Shown piece by piece: positions 40,488 to 50,278 of a stretch of DNA of 64,000 bases. Source of the DNA: Streptomyces zinciresistens K42 (lineage in GTDB: Bacteria; Actinomycetota; Actinomycetes; Streptomycetales; Streptomycetaceae); NCBI RefSeq assembly GCF_000225525.1, contig NZ_AGBF01000018.1:1-64000 (forward strand), in the 5' to 3' direction. The translations under genes were made by a program, and so were the position numbers. Each line of letters starts with the position of its first letter. Within the stretch, counting starts at the first letter, position 1. The notes under the pieces are model-generated. The model was not told where the DNA came from, did no database searches, and was given only the letters and a program-made list of their open reading frames with translations.

Positions 40488-43400
40488 ATGTCTACGCACC
40501 CTGCCCCCGCCGTCGGCGCCCTCGCCTCCCGTCTGACCGAGCTCTCGCTGCGCGACGCGCACCGGCTCGGGCGGCGGCTCGAAGGCGCGCGCAAGATCCG
40601 CAAGCCCGAGGCGCGCGCCGCCGTCCTCGCCGAGATCGAGACGGACATCGCCAGGGGTGAGGAGCGCATGGCCGCGCGGCGCTCCCGCGTCCCGGCGGTC
40701 GGCTATCCCGAGCAGCTTCCGGTCAGCCGGAAGAAGGACGAGATCGCCGCCGCGATCCGCGACCACCAGGTGGTGATCGTCGCGGGCGAGACGGGGTCCG
40801 GCAAGACCACGCAGATCCCGAAGATCTGCCTCGAACTCGGCCGCGGGGTGCGCGGCATGATCGGCCACACCCAGCCCCGCCGGATCGCGGCCCGTACCGT
40901 CGCCGAGCGGGTGGCCGAGGAGCTGGACACCCCGCTCGGGGAGTCCGTCGGCTGGAAGGTGCGCTTCACCGACCAGGTGAACCCGGACGGCACCTTCATC
41001 AAGCTGATGACCGACGGCATCCTGCTCGCCGAGATCCAGACCGACCGCGAGCTGCGCGCCTACGACACGATCATCATCGACGAGGCCCACGAGCGGTCCC
41101 TCAACATCGACTTCCTGCTGGGCTATCTCGCGCAGCTGCTGCCGCGCCGGCCCGACCTCAAGGTCGTCATCACCTCGGCGACGATCGACCCCGAGCGGTT
41201 CTCCCGGCACTTCGGCGACGCCCCGATCGTGGAGGTCAGCGGGCGCACGTACCCGGTCGAGGTGCGCTACCGCCCGCTGCTCGAAGAGGACTCCGAGGAC
41301 TCCGACCGCGACCAGATCACCGCGATCACGGACGCGGTCGAGGAGCTGATGGGCGAGGGGCAGGGCGACATCCTCGTCTTCCTGTCCGGCGAGCGGGAGA
41401 TCCGGGACACCGCCGACGCGCTGGAGAAGAAGAGGTACCGGTTCACCGAGGTGCTGCCGCTGTACGCGCGCCTGTCCCACGCCGAGCAGCACCGCGTCTT
41501 CCAGCAGCACTCCGGCCGCCGGATCGTGCTGGCGACCAACGTCGCGGAGACCTCCCTGACGGTCCCGGGCATCAAGTACGTCATCGACCCCGGCTTCGCC
41601 CGGATCAGCCGCTACAGCCATCGCACCAAGGTGCAGCGGCTGCCCATCGAGCCGGTGTCGCAGGCCAGCGCCAACCAGCGCAAGGGCCGCTGCGGCCGCA
41701 CCAGCGACGGCATCTGCGTACGGCTGTACTCCGAGGAGGACTTCGCGGGCCGCCCGGAGTTCACGGACGCGGAGATCCTGCGCACCAACCTCGCCTCCGT
41801 CATCCTCCAGATGACCGCGGCCGGGCTCGGCGACATCGAGAGGTTCCCGTTCATCGACCCGCCGGACCACCGCAACATCCGCGACGGCGTCCAGCTCCTC
41901 CAGGAGCTCGGCGCGCTCGACCCGGCGCAGCAGGACGTCCGCAAGCGGCTGACGGACACCGGCCGCAAGCTGGCCCAGCTGCCCGTCGACCCGCGGCTGG
42001 CCCGGATGGTCCTGGAGGCCGACCGCAACGGCTGTGTCCGCGAGGTCATGGTCATAGCGGCCGCGCTCTCCATCCAGGACCCGCGCGAGCGCCCGGCCGA
42101 CAAGCAGGCCCAGGCCGATCAGCAGCACGCCCGCTTCCGCGACGAGACCAGCGACTTCCTCGCCTTCCTGAACCTGTGGCGCTATGTGCGCGAGCAGCAG
42201 CGCGAGCGCGGCTCGTCCTCGTTCCGCCGCATGTGCAAGCAGGAGTACCTGAACTTCCTGCGCATCCGCGAGTGGCAGGACATCTACACCCAGCTGCGCA
42301 CCGTCGCCAAGCAGATGGGCATCCACCTCAACGAGGACGACGCCCCCGCCGACCGCGTCCATGTCTCGCTGCTGGCCGGCCTGTTGTCCCACATCGGCAT
42401 GAAGGACGTGAAGGAGTCCAAGGACTCCGGCGCGGCCGGGCGCAAGGACGGCGGCCGGGGCGAGTATCTCGGCGCCCGCGGCGCCAAGTTCGCGGTCTTC
42501 CCGGGCTCGGCGCTGTTCCGGAAGCCGCCGCGGTTCGTGATGTCGGCGGAGCTCGTGGAGACGTCCCGGCTGTGGGCCCGCGTCAACGCGCGGATCGAGC
42601 CGGAGTGGGTCGAGCCGCTCGCCGAGCACCTGCTCAGGCGCACCTACTCCGAGCCGCACTGGGAGAAGGACCAGGCGGCGGTCATGGCCTACGAGAAGGT
42701 CACGCTGTACGGCGTCCCGATCGTCGCCCAGCGCAAGGTGAACTACGGCCGGATCGACCCCGAGGCCAGCCGCGAGCTGTTCATCCGCAACGCCCTGGTG
42801 GAGGGCGACTGGCGCACGCACCACAAGTTCTTCGCCGACAACCGCAGACTCCTCGGCGAGGTCGAGGAGCTGGAGCACCGCGCCCGGCGCCGGGACATCG
42901 TGGTCGACGACGAGACGCTGTTCGACTTCTACGACGAGAAGGTCCCCGAGCACGTCGTCTCGGGCGCCCACTTCGACTCGTGGTGGAAGCGCAAGCGCCA
43001 TGAGCAGCCGGACTTCCTGGACTTCGAGCGCGCGATGCTGATCCGGGAGTCGGCGGAGGCGGTCACGAAGGCCGACTACCCCGACTCCTGGCGGCAGGGG
43101 CGGCTCACGTTCCGGGTGACGTACCAGTTCGAGCCGGGTGCGGACGCCGACGGGGTGACGGTCCACGTCCCGCTCCAGGTCCTCAACCAGGTCACCGGCG
43201 AGGGCTTCGACTGGCAGATCCCGGGGCTGCGGGAGGAGCTGGTGACCGAGCTGATCCGGTCCCTGCCCAAGCCCGTGCGCCGCAACTACGTGCCCGCGCC
43301 GAACTTCGCCAAGCGGTTCCTGGACGTGGCGGTGCCGCTCCAGGAGCCCCTGACGGTGACGATGGCGCGCGAGCTGAGGCGCATGGTCGGCGTGCCCTTC

Positions 43401-44465
43401 GACGCGGACGACTTCGACCGGGCGAAGGTCCCCGACCATCTGCGCGTCACGTTCCGGATCGTCGACGAGCGGCGCCGCAAGCTCGCCGAGGACAAGGACC
43501 TGGAGGCGCTCAAGCTCCGGCTGAGGCCGAAGGCCCGTCAGGCGCTGTCGCAGGCCGCCGCGGCGACCGCCTCCCGGGAGGGCGGGCCGTCCCTGGAGCG
43601 CCAGGGGCTGACGGACTGGACGATCGGCTCGCTGACCCGGGTCTTCGAGACCCGCCGGGCCGGCCACCCGGTCCGGGCGTACCCGGCGCTGGTGGACGAC
43701 GGCGACACCGTCTCGGTGCGGCTCTTCGACACGGAGGCGGAGCAGCGGCAGGCGATGTGGCGGGGCACCCGCCGGCTGATCCTGCGCAACATTCCGGTCA
43801 GTCCGGCGAAGTTCGCATCCGAGAAGCTGACGAACGCCCAGAAGCTCAGTCTGTCGGCCAGTCCGCACGGTTCCGTCCAGGCGCTGTTCGACGACTGCGC
43901 GACGGCGGCGGCGGACAAGCTGATCGGCGACTTCGGCGGCCCGGCGTGGGACGAGGAGTCGTACCGCGCGCTGTACGACAAGGTGCGCGCGGAGATCGTG
44001 GACACGACGGTGCGCGCGGTGGGCCAGGTGCAGCAGGTGCTGGCCGCCTGGCAGGCCGCCGAGCGCCGTCTGAAGGCCCTGCGCAGCCCCGCCCTGCTGG
44101 CGAACCTCACGGACGTACGGGAGCAGCTGGACGCCCTCGTGAAGCCCGGTTTCGTGACGGCCGCGGGACTGCGTCGGCTGCCCGATCTGATGCGCTATCT
44201 GATCGCGGTGGACCGCCGTCTGCAGCAGATGCCGACGAACGTCCAGCGGGACACCACGCGGATGCAGAAGGTCCACGAGATGCGCGACGAGTACGCCTGG
44301 CTGCTGGAGCAGATGCCGCAGGGGCGCCCGGTGCCGCAGCAGGTGCTGGACGTCCGCTGGATGCTGGAGGAGCTGCGCGTCAGCTACTTCGCCCACGCGC
44401 TCGGCACCGCGTACCCGGTCTCGGACAAGCGGATCGTGAAGGCGATCGACGCACTTGCTCCGTGA
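40488..44465 (+). CDS. hrpA: ATP-dependent RNA helicase HrpA
   Basis: 1325 residues, the full length of bacterial HrpA. Motif I is GETGSGKTTQIPK near residue 100, motif Ia HTQPRRIAARTVAERV, motif II DEAHERSLN, motif III SATID, motif V NVAETSLTVPG and motif VI QRKGRCGRTSDG. The HA2 and OB-fold regions follow, then the long DUF3418 C-terminal domain with LTDWTIGSL and FEPGADADGVTVHVPLQVLN. HrpA acts on RNA; in E. coli it resolves stalled ribosomes. ATG at 40488, flanked on both sides by identical tRNA-Asp genes. Confidence 0.95.
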   Translation: MSTHPAPAVGALASRLTELSLRDAHRLGRRLEGARKIRKPEARAAVLAEIETDIARGEERMAARRSRVPAVGYPEQLPVSRKKDEIAAAIRDHQVVIVAGETGSGKTTQIPKICLELGRGVRGMIGHTQPRRIAARTVAERVAEELDTPLGESVGWKVRFTDQVNPDGTFIKLMTDGILLAEIQTDRELRAYDTIIIDEAHERSLNIDFLLGYLAQLLPRRPDLKVVITSATIDPERFSRHFGDAPIVEVSGRTYPVEVRYRPLLEEDSEDSDRDQITAITDAVEELMGEGQGDILVFLSGEREIRDTADALEKKRYRFTEVLPLYARLSHAEQHRVFQQHSGRRIVLATNVAETSLTVPGIKYVIDPGFARISRYSHRTKVQRLPIEPVSQASANQRKGRCGRTSDGICVRLYSEEDFAGRPEFTDAEILRTNLASVILQMTAAGLGDIERFPFIDPPDHRNIRDGVQLLQELGALDPAQQDVRKRLTDTGRKLAQLPVDPRLARMVLEADRNGCVREVMVIAAALSIQDPRERPADKQAQADQQHARFRDETSDFLAFLNLWRYVREQQRERGSSSFRRMCKQEYLNFLRIREWQDIYTQLRTVAKQMGIHLNEDDAPADRVHVSLLAGLLSHIGMKDVKESKDSGAAGRKDGGRGEYLGARGAKFAVFPGSALFRKPPRFVMSAELVETSRLWARVNARIEPEWVEPLAEHLLRRTYSEPHWEKDQAAVMAYEKVTLYGVPIVAQRKVNYGRIDPEASRELFIRNALVEGDWRTHHKFFADNRRLLGEVEELEHRARRRDIVVDDETLFDFYDEKVPEHVVSGAHFDSWWKRKRHEQPDFLDFERAMLIRESAEAVTKADYPDSWRQGRLTFRVTYQFEPGADADGVTVHVPLQVLNQVTGEGFDWQIPGLREELVTELIRSLPKPVRRNYVPAPNFAKRFLDVAVPLQEPLTVTMARELRRMVGVPFDADDFDRAKVPDHLRVTFRIVDERRRKLAEDKDLEALKLRLRPKARQALSQAAAATASREGGPSLERQGLTDWTIGSLTRVFETRRAGHPVRAYPALVDDGDTVSVRLFDTEAEQRQAMWRGTRRLILRNIPVSPAKFASEKLTNAQKLSLSASPHGSVQALFDDCATAAADKLIGDFGGPAWDEESYRALYDKVRAEIVDTTVRAVGQVQQVLAAWQAAERRLKALRSPALLANLTDVREQLDALVKPGFVTAAGLRRLPDLMRYLIAVDRRLQQMPTNVQRDTTRMQKVHEMRDEYAWLLEQMPQGRPVPQQVLDVRWMLEELRVSYFAHALGTAYPVSDKRIVKAIDALAP

Positions 44466-44558
44466 CGGGACTTGCACAGAGGGTGAGTTCGACCCGGGAC
44501 CCACCCTCCTGTACAGTCTCTTCTCGCAGCGCACCGCACGAATGGCGCGGCGAAACCA

Positions 44559-44633
44559 GGTCCTGTGGAGCAGTTTGGAGTGCTCGCCACCCTGTCAAGG
44601 TGGAGGCCGCGGGTTCAAATCCCGTCAGGACCG
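44559..44633 (+). tRNA. tRNA-Asp (GUC), copy 2
   Basis: Identical to 40151-40225, 93 bases after the hrpA stop and with a strong terminator. Confidence 0.95.
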
Positions 44634-44642
44634 CAGCAGTAC

Positions 44643-44675
44643 GAAGGCCCGCCCCTCGCAAGGGGGCGGGCCTTC
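44643..44675 (+). terminator. terminator of tRNA-Asp copy 2
   Basis: GAAGGCCCGCCCC and GGGGCGGGCCTTC arms around a short loop, ten bases after the tRNA. Confidence 0.85.
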
Positions 44676-44861
44676 GTCATGTCCGCGCTGCCGCACCCCC
44701 GCTCGGGGTCGTGCAGGCCCGCGGCGGCGCCTCAGCGGCACCCGCGCCCCCAGGGGCCCCGGCGCCGCCGGCGCGGGCTCCCGCGGCCTTGACGGAGTCA
44801 CATTCACTGGGTACCCAGAAGACAGGGCCCCCTTTCCCGTGCGGCCCCCTGGAGGTGGCGT

Positions 44862-45056
44862 ATGGCGGCATCGACTAGGCACGAAACGCGGGCCCTGCTC
44901 CGCGCCCACCTGTCGGCCGCCTCCTCGTATCGGCATCGCACCCGCCACTGCCCGATCTGCCACCGCCTGCTGCGGCTGGCGATGGACAGCCCGCCGGGCA
45001 CGTCACGGCCGGCCGCGGAGCCGACCGCCGAGGGCGAGGCGCCGACCCCCGCGTGA
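44862..45056 (+). CDS. small conserved protein, DUF6274-like
   Basis: 64 residues. MAASTRHETRALLRAHLSAA is followed by CPICHRLLRLAM, with a CxxC that could bind zinc with the preceding His residues (RHRTRHC). GGAGG lies six bases upstream. Small proteins of this type occur next to bldC in streptomycetes; I believe the family is DUF6274 but cannot verify it. No function known. Confidence 0.75.
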   Translation: MAASTRHETRALLRAHLSAASSYRHRTRHCPICHRLLRLAMDSPPGTSRPAAEPTAEGEAPTPA

Positions 45057-45152
45057 GCCCGGGGCAAGGTCAACTCCCGTTCCACCGCGGGGAACTGGAG
45101 TCTGCTCCTCCCTTTAGCGCACATAGGCCAGCGGCAACAAGCGCTCCGGTAT

Positions 45153-45166
45153 GTGACGGGTGTCAC
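45153..45166. promoter_or_regulatory. Crp-type palindrome GTGACnnnnGTCAC
   Basis: GTGACGGGTGTCAC, embedded in TGTGAC...GTCACG, matches the TGTGA-N6-TCAC consensus of CRP-family sites. It is 97 bases after the small Cys gene and far from a start codon. Confidence 0.45.
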
Positions 45167-45225
45167 GGCATCAGTTTCCGGGAGCGCTCCCCTTACACCT
45201 CACCTACAACTGGTCAATTTAATAT

Positions 45226-45237
45226 GTGCAATTGCAC
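45226..45237. promoter_or_regulatory. 12-base perfect palindrome GTGCAATTGCAC
   Basis: Located in an AT-rich patch rare in this sequence. Possible operator; binding factor unknown. Confidence 0.35.
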
Positions 45238-45404
45238 CAGGTTCCACCGGTCGCCCGGACACGCCGAGCGACCGCCCGGGGCGGGCCCGCGGGAGATCTC
45301 CGGCCGCTCCCGAGGGAGATCCGACACCCCTTTCCGGACTCCGGCAAGGCCGCCCACGACCCACCGGCCGGCCCCGCGGCAGGCCGCGGTCGGCGCACAA
45401 AAAA

Positions 45405-45438
45405 GATCGCGCTGGACCCGGCGGAGTCCAGCGCGATC
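45405..45438 (-). terminator. intrinsic terminator of bldC
   Basis: A 13-base-pair stem followed on the minus strand by TTTTTTG, 147 bases after the bldC stop. A textbook rho-independent form. Confidence 0.9.
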
Positions 45439-45584
45439 GACGACACACCCACGTTGCTTGCCTGAAGAGCTCTGATCGGCTCGGGCATGGGCTCTGTTGG
45501 GGCAGAACCCGCGTCGTGTGGAGCTGTGGTGCGGGCACCTCGGCGAGTTGGGGGAACTGCCGCTTTGCCCGCTTATGGAGTTGT

Positions 45585-45791
45585 TCAGGCCTCGCTGCGC
45601 TGCTGCGGGATGCCCGCGAGCAGAGCGCGCACCTCGGCCTCGCGGTAGCGGCGGTGCCCGCCGAGCGTACGGATGGACGTGAGCTTCCCGGCCTTCGCCC
45701 ACCGCGTGACCGTCTTCGGGTCCACACGGAACATGGTGGCGACCTCAGCCGGGGTCAGCAGCGGCTCGGCATCAGGGGTGCGAGCGGTCAT
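45585..45791 (-). CDS. bldC: developmental regulator BldC (MerR-like DNA-binding protein)
   Basis: 68 residues, the whole BldC: LLTPAEVATMFRVDPKTVTR (HTH) and WAKAGKLTSIRTLGGHRRYR (wing). It matches the S. coelicolor protein as I remember it, over its length. BldC is a MerR-type DNA-binding domain without effector domain and binds head-to-tail on direct repeats, controlling the onset of differentiation. GAGGAGG lies upstream of ATG. A perfect terminator is found downstream. The small protein ending at 45056 and the terminator separate it from hrpA. Confidence 0.97.
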   Translation of the reverse strand: MTARTPDAEPLLTPAEVATMFRVDPKTVTRWAKAGKLTSIRTLGGHRRYREAEVRALLAGIPQQRSEA

Positions 45792-46356
45792 GAGCGGCCT
45801 CCTCGGGAGAACCGAACCTTCTCGGTTCTTTCCTCTAAATTCTGCACCTTGACCCGCGTTGCCCGAAATGGCGGACGCGGGTCGAGTCGGTTATAGGACG
45901 AACGGCTTGTCCTCGGCACTACAACTACACCATCTGTCCAGCCGCGTCGGCCAAACCGATGGAATTGCCCTCCCAGGTAGTCATCAGCGACGGAAGCCGA
46001 TGGACCATGCCATAGCGGACAGTCACGCCACTGTGACGATCAGTCACAGTGGCGCGCAGGAGTCACAAGACCCCCCAAAGCGTGCAATGTCGAGAGAGAG
46101 TCCTCCCCGGACTCCTTGTCCTATTTTGGCACGAGGGGGGGTTAGGGGCGCAAGGCCCGCGTAAGTGCGGTCCATCACGCTTGGGTCCGTTGACACAGCC
46201 TCGATGGATACGTCCGGATCGCGCTCTACGCCCCTTGTTGACGAGACATCAAGCGCCTCAGAGCGAGCACGAAACCCCAGAACGGGCGGATCGTCAAACG
46301 CCAGTTCGTTACCTCACAGCGTGGGCTGGATCACACCGCCTCGCCGGGCGGGTCGC
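45792..46356. promoter_or_regulatory. bldC upstream region
   Basis: 565 bases with no gene. An AGAATTTAG element at about 45832-45842 (minus strand) is a possible -10 region for bldC. GAACCGAGAAGGTTC (45812-45826) is an inverted repeat between it and the start. Further upstream is a cluster of GTCAC motifs with a large palindrome at 46027-46053. Confidence 0.45.
46027..46053. promoter_or_regulatory. 27-base palindrome upstream of bldC
   Basis: GCCACTGTGAC and GTCACAGTGGC (11 perfect base pairs) around GATCA. It lies 236 bases upstream of bldC and 304 bases downstream of the gene at 46357. More GTCAC half-sites flank it. Could be a regulator site or a weak terminator of the upstream gene. Confidence 0.5.
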
Positions 46357-47199
46357 TCAGTTGGCCGACCGCCGGTCCCGCACGGACCGCCAGCGCTCCA
46401 CCAGCCGCCCGTAGGCCGCCCCCGCGGCGGCACCGTCGCCCTGCCGCAGGGCCTCGATGCCGTCGGCCACGTCGGCCGCCGAGTGGTCGTCCTCCAGCTC
46501 ACCGGCGGGCAGGGCGTGGACCAGACCGCCGTAGTCGAGCTCGACCAGGGAGCGCGGGTGGAACTCCTCCAGCCAGCGCCCGACCTCCACGAGGCCGTCG
46601 ATGAGCGGCCCTTCGTCGATCGTGTCCTTCAGCGTGCGCAGGGCCCGCGCGACCCGGCGCCGCGCCTGGACCATCGGCGTCCGGTAGCGCAGCGCCGGCG
46701 GGGTCTCCCCCGAACCCTTCTCGAAGGTCCGCTCCTCGTCCGACACCAGCACGAACCAGTGCAGCGGCACCTGCCAGGTCGAGGTGCGGATCCACGGCCG
46801 CGCGTCGGGGTTGCGGGCCAGCCAGCGCTCGTAGTCCTGGGCCGCCTGCCGCCGTACGACCTCCGGCAGCACCGCCTCCAGGACCGGGCGCGGCAGCTCG
46901 TCGCCCAGCTCCCCGAGGGCCTGCCAGCCCCGCAGCCGGGTGCGCCACGGGCACACGCACAGCACCCCGTCGGACTCCAGCACGAACGCGTCGCCGCTCT
47001 CGTGCACCGGCACCGGGACGGGCGGGGTCGGCAGCAAGTCGGCCAGGGCGCGGCGCAGTTCGACCTGGTACGACGGCCGGTCGGCCCGCCGCGCGTAGCG
47101 GGCCCAGTGGTCGCGCTCCGGTTCGGGGAAGGCGGCCAGCGGTTCGTAGACCCGCAGATAGGTCGCGTACGGGACGATCAGCGAGGACACCTTGGGCAC
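46357..47199 (-). CDS. conserved hypothetical protein
   Basis: 280 residues, no recognised domain. Two regions look conserved: SSLIVPYATYLRVYEPLAAF at the N-terminus and HWFVLVSDEERTF with PWIRTSTWQVP in the middle. The C-terminus is helical. A similar gene lies between bldC and vdh in other streptomycetes, to my knowledge. GGAGGGAG before GTG at 47199. It is divergent from vdh by 221 bases. Confidence 0.8.
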   Translation of the reverse strand: MPKVSSLIVPYATYLRVYEPLAAFPEPERDHWARYARRADRPSYQVELRRALADLLPTPPVPVPVHESGDAFVLESDGVLCVCPWRTRLRGWQALGELGDELPRPVLEAVLPEVVRRQAAQDYERWLARNPDARPWIRTSTWQVPLHWFVLVSDEERTFEKGSGETPPALRYRTPMVQARRRVARALRTLKDTIDEGPLIDGLVEVGRWLEEFHPRSLVELDYGGLVHALPAGELEDDHSAADVADGIEALRQGDGAAAGAAYGRLVERWRSVRDRRSAN

Positions 47200-47420
47200 G
47201 CCTGCTCCCTCCCCCGCCGTCCGCCGGGAAAACCTGCGAACCCGATCACAAACGAGCGGGAAAACTATGCAAATCGTCGCACGGCCCTACTCCGGTCGTA
47301 GGTGATCCTGAGCACTGCGGGTCGCACGGGCCGCCACGGGTCTAATCTCGTGCTCGACAGCCCCCGCCACCCGCACGGGAGCCCGCTCCTCTCGCCGCAC
47401 CGTACTCAGGAGTCACCACA

Positions 47421-48509
47421 GTGACCGACGTAACACACGGCGTCCTGCACACCCTGTTCCACTCGGACCAGGGCGGTCATGAGCAGGTCGTGCTCTGCCA
47501 GGACCGCGCCAGCGGCCTCAAGGCCGTCATCGCCATCCACTCCACCGCGCTGGGCCCCGCCCTCGGCGGTACGCGCTTCTACCCGTACGCGACCGAGGAG
47601 GAGGCCGTCGCCGACGCCCTGAACCTCGCGCGCGGGATGTCCTACAAGAACGCCATGGCCGGACTCGACCACGGCGGCGGCAAGGCCGTGATCATCGGGG
47701 ATCCGGCGAAGATCAGGACCGATGAGCTGCTGCTGGCCTACGGCCGGTTCGTGGCCTCGCTCGGCGGCCGCTACGTCACCGCGTGCGACGTCGGCACCTA
47801 TGTCGCCGACATGGACGTCGTGGCCCGCGAGTGCCGCTGGACCACCGGGCGCTCCCCGGAGAACGGCGGCGCAGGCGACTCCTCCGTGCTCACCGCGTTC
47901 GGCGTCTACCAGGGCATGCGCGCCTCCGCCCAGCACCTGTGGGGCGACCCCTCGCTGCGCGGGCGCACGGTCGGCATCGCGGGCGTCGGCAAGGTGGGCC
48001 ACATCCTGGTGGAGCACCTGGTGGCCGAGGGCGCCCGGGTCGTGATCACGGACGTGCGCGAGGAGGCCGTGGGCCGGATCGTCGCCGCGCACCCGGAGTC
48101 GGTGACGGCCGTGGCGGACACCGCGACCCTGATCCGCGTCGAGGGCCTCGACATCTACGCCCCGTGCGCGCTCGGCGGCGCCCTGAACGACGACACCGTT
48201 CCCGCGCTGACCGCCCGCGTCGTGTGCGGCGCGGCCAACAACCAGCTCGCCCACCCGGGCGTCGAGAAGGACCTCGCCGACCGCGGCGTCCTCTACGCAC
48301 CGGACTACGTGGTGAACGCCGGCGGGGTGATCCAGGTCGCCGACGAGCTGCACGGCTTCGACTTCGACCGGTGCAGGGCGAAGGCCGCCCGGATCTTCGA
48401 CACCACGCTGGCCATATTCGCACGTGCGAAGGAGGACGGTATTCCGCCGGCCGCCGCGGCCGACCGGATCGCCGAGCAGCGGATCGCGGAGGCCCGCGCG
48501 ACGCGCTGA
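47421..48509 (+). CDS. vdh: valine (branched-chain amino acid) dehydrogenase
   Basis: 362 residues of the Glu/Leu/Phe/Val dehydrogenase family. The dimerisation and catalytic part has [24 protein letters not shown] sequence (here [18 protein letters not shown] with the catalytic Lys), and [13 protein letters not shown]. The NAD domain has [18 protein letters not shown]. It oxidises valine, leucine and isoleucine to 2-oxo acids, which supply precursors for polyketides and branched fatty acids. GTG at 47421. Confidence 0.95.
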   Translation: MTDVTHGVLHTLFHSDQGGHEQVVLCQDRASGLKAVIAIHSTALGPALGGTRFYPYATEEEAVADALNLARGMSYKNAMAGLDHGGGKAVIIGDPAKIRTDELLLAYGRFVASLGGRYVTACDVGTYVADMDVVARECRWTTGRSPENGGAGDSSVLTAFGVYQGMRASAQHLWGDPSLRGRTVGIAGVGKVGHILVEHLVAEGARVVITDVREEAVGRIVAAHPESVTAVADTATLIRVEGLDIYAPCALGGALNDDTVPALTARVVCGAANNQLAHPGVEKDLADRGVLYAPDYVVNAGGVIQVADELHGFDFDRCRAKAARIFDTTLAIFARAKEDGIPPAAAADRIAEQRIAEARATR

Positions 48510-48557
48510 CGGGACCCCGGCGGCCGTGCCGGGAGTCCCGGCACGGGTTCGGCGGGT

Positions 48558-48604
48558 ACCCGCCGGTGGGCGGTTGGAGAGAACTCTCACTCCCACCGGC
48601 GGGT
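48558..48604 (+). terminator. terminator-like inverted repeat after vdh
   Basis: ACCCGCCGGTGGG and CCCACCGGCGGGT, 13 perfect base pairs with a 21-base loop, 48 bases after the stop. Confidence 0.65.
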
Positions 48605-48826
48605 CGAGCGCCGATAAGTGGTTAAAATCGCGATTGACCAGCGAGGACGGGGCGCCTCGAAGGTCCTGTGCACACGCGCGTGCTGCGGGCGACGTACCGT
48701 ATGGGCGTGGGCTCAGGTACCGTGGAAGCCCTACGGACCGGTCTCTCCGAGGAGAGCCCGTTCCAGATCATGAACGCGTGTCAAGACTCTGGGGCCGTCG
48801 AGCCCCGTCACCGAGGGGGTCGAGCC

Positions 48827-49084
48827 ATGGGGCGCGGCCGGGCCAAGGCCAAGCAGACGAAGGTCGCCCGCCAGCTGAAGTACAACAGCGGCGGGACTGA
48901 CCTGTCGCGTCTGGCCAACGAGCTGGGCGCTTCGACTTCGAACCAGCCGCCGAACGGCGAGCCGTTCGAGGATGACGAAGACGACGACGACCCGTACGCC
49001 CAGTACGCGGATCTCTACAACGACGACGAGGATGACGAGGACGACGAGTCCGGTCCCACGTCGCATCAACGCCGCGGCGCTTGA
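48827..49084 (+). CDS. DUF3073 family small acidic protein
   Basis: 85 residues: a basic start (MGRGRAKAKQTKVARQLKYN) and an acidic tail (EDDEDDDDPYAQYADLYNDD) typical of actinobacterial DUF3073. Function not known. GAGGGGG lies about seven bases upstream. Its leader of roughly 200 bases has no gene. It converges on purM. Confidence 0.9.
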   Translation: MGRGRAKAKQTKVARQLKYNSGGTDLSRLANELGASTSNQPPNGEPFEDDEDDDDPYAQYADLYNDDEDDEDDESGPTSHQRRGA

Positions 49085-49102
49085 CTGCCCAGCAGTGCCT
49101 GA

Positions 49103-49132
49103 CCCGGTCCGGCGGTCGTCCGCCGGGCCGGG
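49103..49132 (+). terminator. terminator of the DUF3073 gene
   Basis: 13-base-pair stem with four-base loop followed by TTTTGC. Confidence 0.85.
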
Positions 49133-49170
49133 TTTTGCGCTGCCTCAGCGGCCGCCGGCACCCGGTGCCC

Positions 49171-50247
49171 TTACCGTGAGTAGGCGCCGACCAGCTCCGC
49201 ACCCGTGGTGTGGTCGCCGCGGTCCGTGATCTCGCCCGCCACCCAGGCGTCCACGCCGCGGTCGGCCAGCGTCTCCAGGGCCACGTCGGCGGACTCCTCG
49301 GGCACGATCGCGATCATGCCGACGCCCATGTTCAGCGTCTTCTCCAGCTCCAGGCCCTCGACCCGGCCGGTGCGGCCCACGAGGTCGAAGATCGGGGCGG
49401 GGGTCCAGGTGGAGCGGTCCACGACGGCGTGCAGCGCGTCGGGGATCACCCGGGCCAGGTTGGCGGCGAGACCGCCCCCCGTGACGTGGCTGAAGGCGTG
49501 CACCTCGGCGGTGCGGGTGAGGGCGAGGCAGTCCAGCGAGTAGATCTTGGTGGGCTCCAGCAGCTCCTCGCCGAGGGTGCGGCCGAGGTCGTCGATCCGC
49601 GCGTCCAGGGCGAGACCGGCCTGGTTCAGCAGGACGTGCCGGACGAGCGAGTACCCGTTCGAGTGAAGGCCGGAGGCCGCCATGGCGATCACCGCGTCAC
49701 CCGTACGGATGCGATCCGGGCCCAGCAGCCGGTCGGCCTCCACGACGCCCGTACCGGCGCCGGCGACGTCGAAGTCGTCCTCGCCCAGCAGACCGGGGTG
49801 CTCGGCCGTCTCGCCGCCGACCAGGGCGCAGCCCGCCAGCACACAGCCTTCGGCGATGCCCTTGACGATGGCCGCGACCCGCTCGGGGTGGACCTTGCCG
49901 ACGCAGATGTAGTCGGTCATGAACAGCGGCTCGGCGCCGCACACCACGATGTCGTCCATCACCATGGCGACCAGGTCGTGGCCGATGGTGTCGTAGACGC
50001 CCATCTGGCGCGCGACGTCGACCTTGGTGCCGACGCCGTCCGTGGCGGAGGCCAGCAGGGGACGCTCGTAGCGCTTGAGCGCGGAGGCGTCGAAGAGTCC
50101 GGCGAATCCGCCGAGGCCGCCGAGGACCTCGGGGCGCCGCGTCTTCCTGACCCACTCCTTCATCAGCTCGACCGCGCGGTCGCCCGCCTCGATGTCGACG
50201 CCGGCCGCCGCGTAGGAAGCTCCGCCGGGCACAACAGTCTCAGACAT
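49171..50247 (-). CDS. purM: phosphoribosylformylglycinamidine cyclo-ligase
   Basis: 358 residues of AIR synthetase: ASATDGVGTKVDVARQMGVY, HDLVAMVMDDIVVCGAEPLF, VGGETAEHPG and HVTGGGLAANLARVIPD. It closes the imidazole ring (FGAM to AIR) with ATP. It follows purF by 31 bases on the same strand, so they form an operon. ATG at 50247. Confidence 0.97.
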   Translation of the reverse strand: MSETVVPGGASYAAAGVDIEAGDRAVELMKEWVRKTRRPEVLGGLGGFAGLFDASALKRYERPLLASATDGVGTKVDVARQMGVYDTIGHDLVAMVMDDIVVCGAEPLFMTDYICVGKVHPERVAAIVKGIAEGCVLAGCALVGGETAEHPGLLGEDDFDVAGAGTGVVEADRLLGPDRIRTGDAVIAMAASGLHSNGYSLVRHVLLNQAGLALDARIDDLGRTLGEELLEPTKIYSLDCLALTRTAEVHAFSHVTGGGLAANLARVIPDALHAVVDRSTWTPAPIFDLVGRTGRVEGLELEKTLNMGVGMIAIVPEESADVALETLADRGVDAWVAGEITDRGDHTTGAELVGAYSR

Positions 50248-50278
50248 TGCCTGGGATCTTTCGGTTCGGTTACAGGGC

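Larger units (their letters stand above)
45057..45404. other. gene-free region downstream of bldC with two palindromes
   Basis: 348 bases with no convincing ORF. Contains a Crp-type palindrome (45153-45166), an AT-rich patch and a perfect 12-base palindrome (45226-45237). It could hide a small RNA. Confidence 0.5.

Noticed and set aside
39999..44534. A 1511-codon open frame antisense to hrpA and the tRNA cluster
   Set aside because: It spans tRNA genes and has no domain; a shadow of hrpA.
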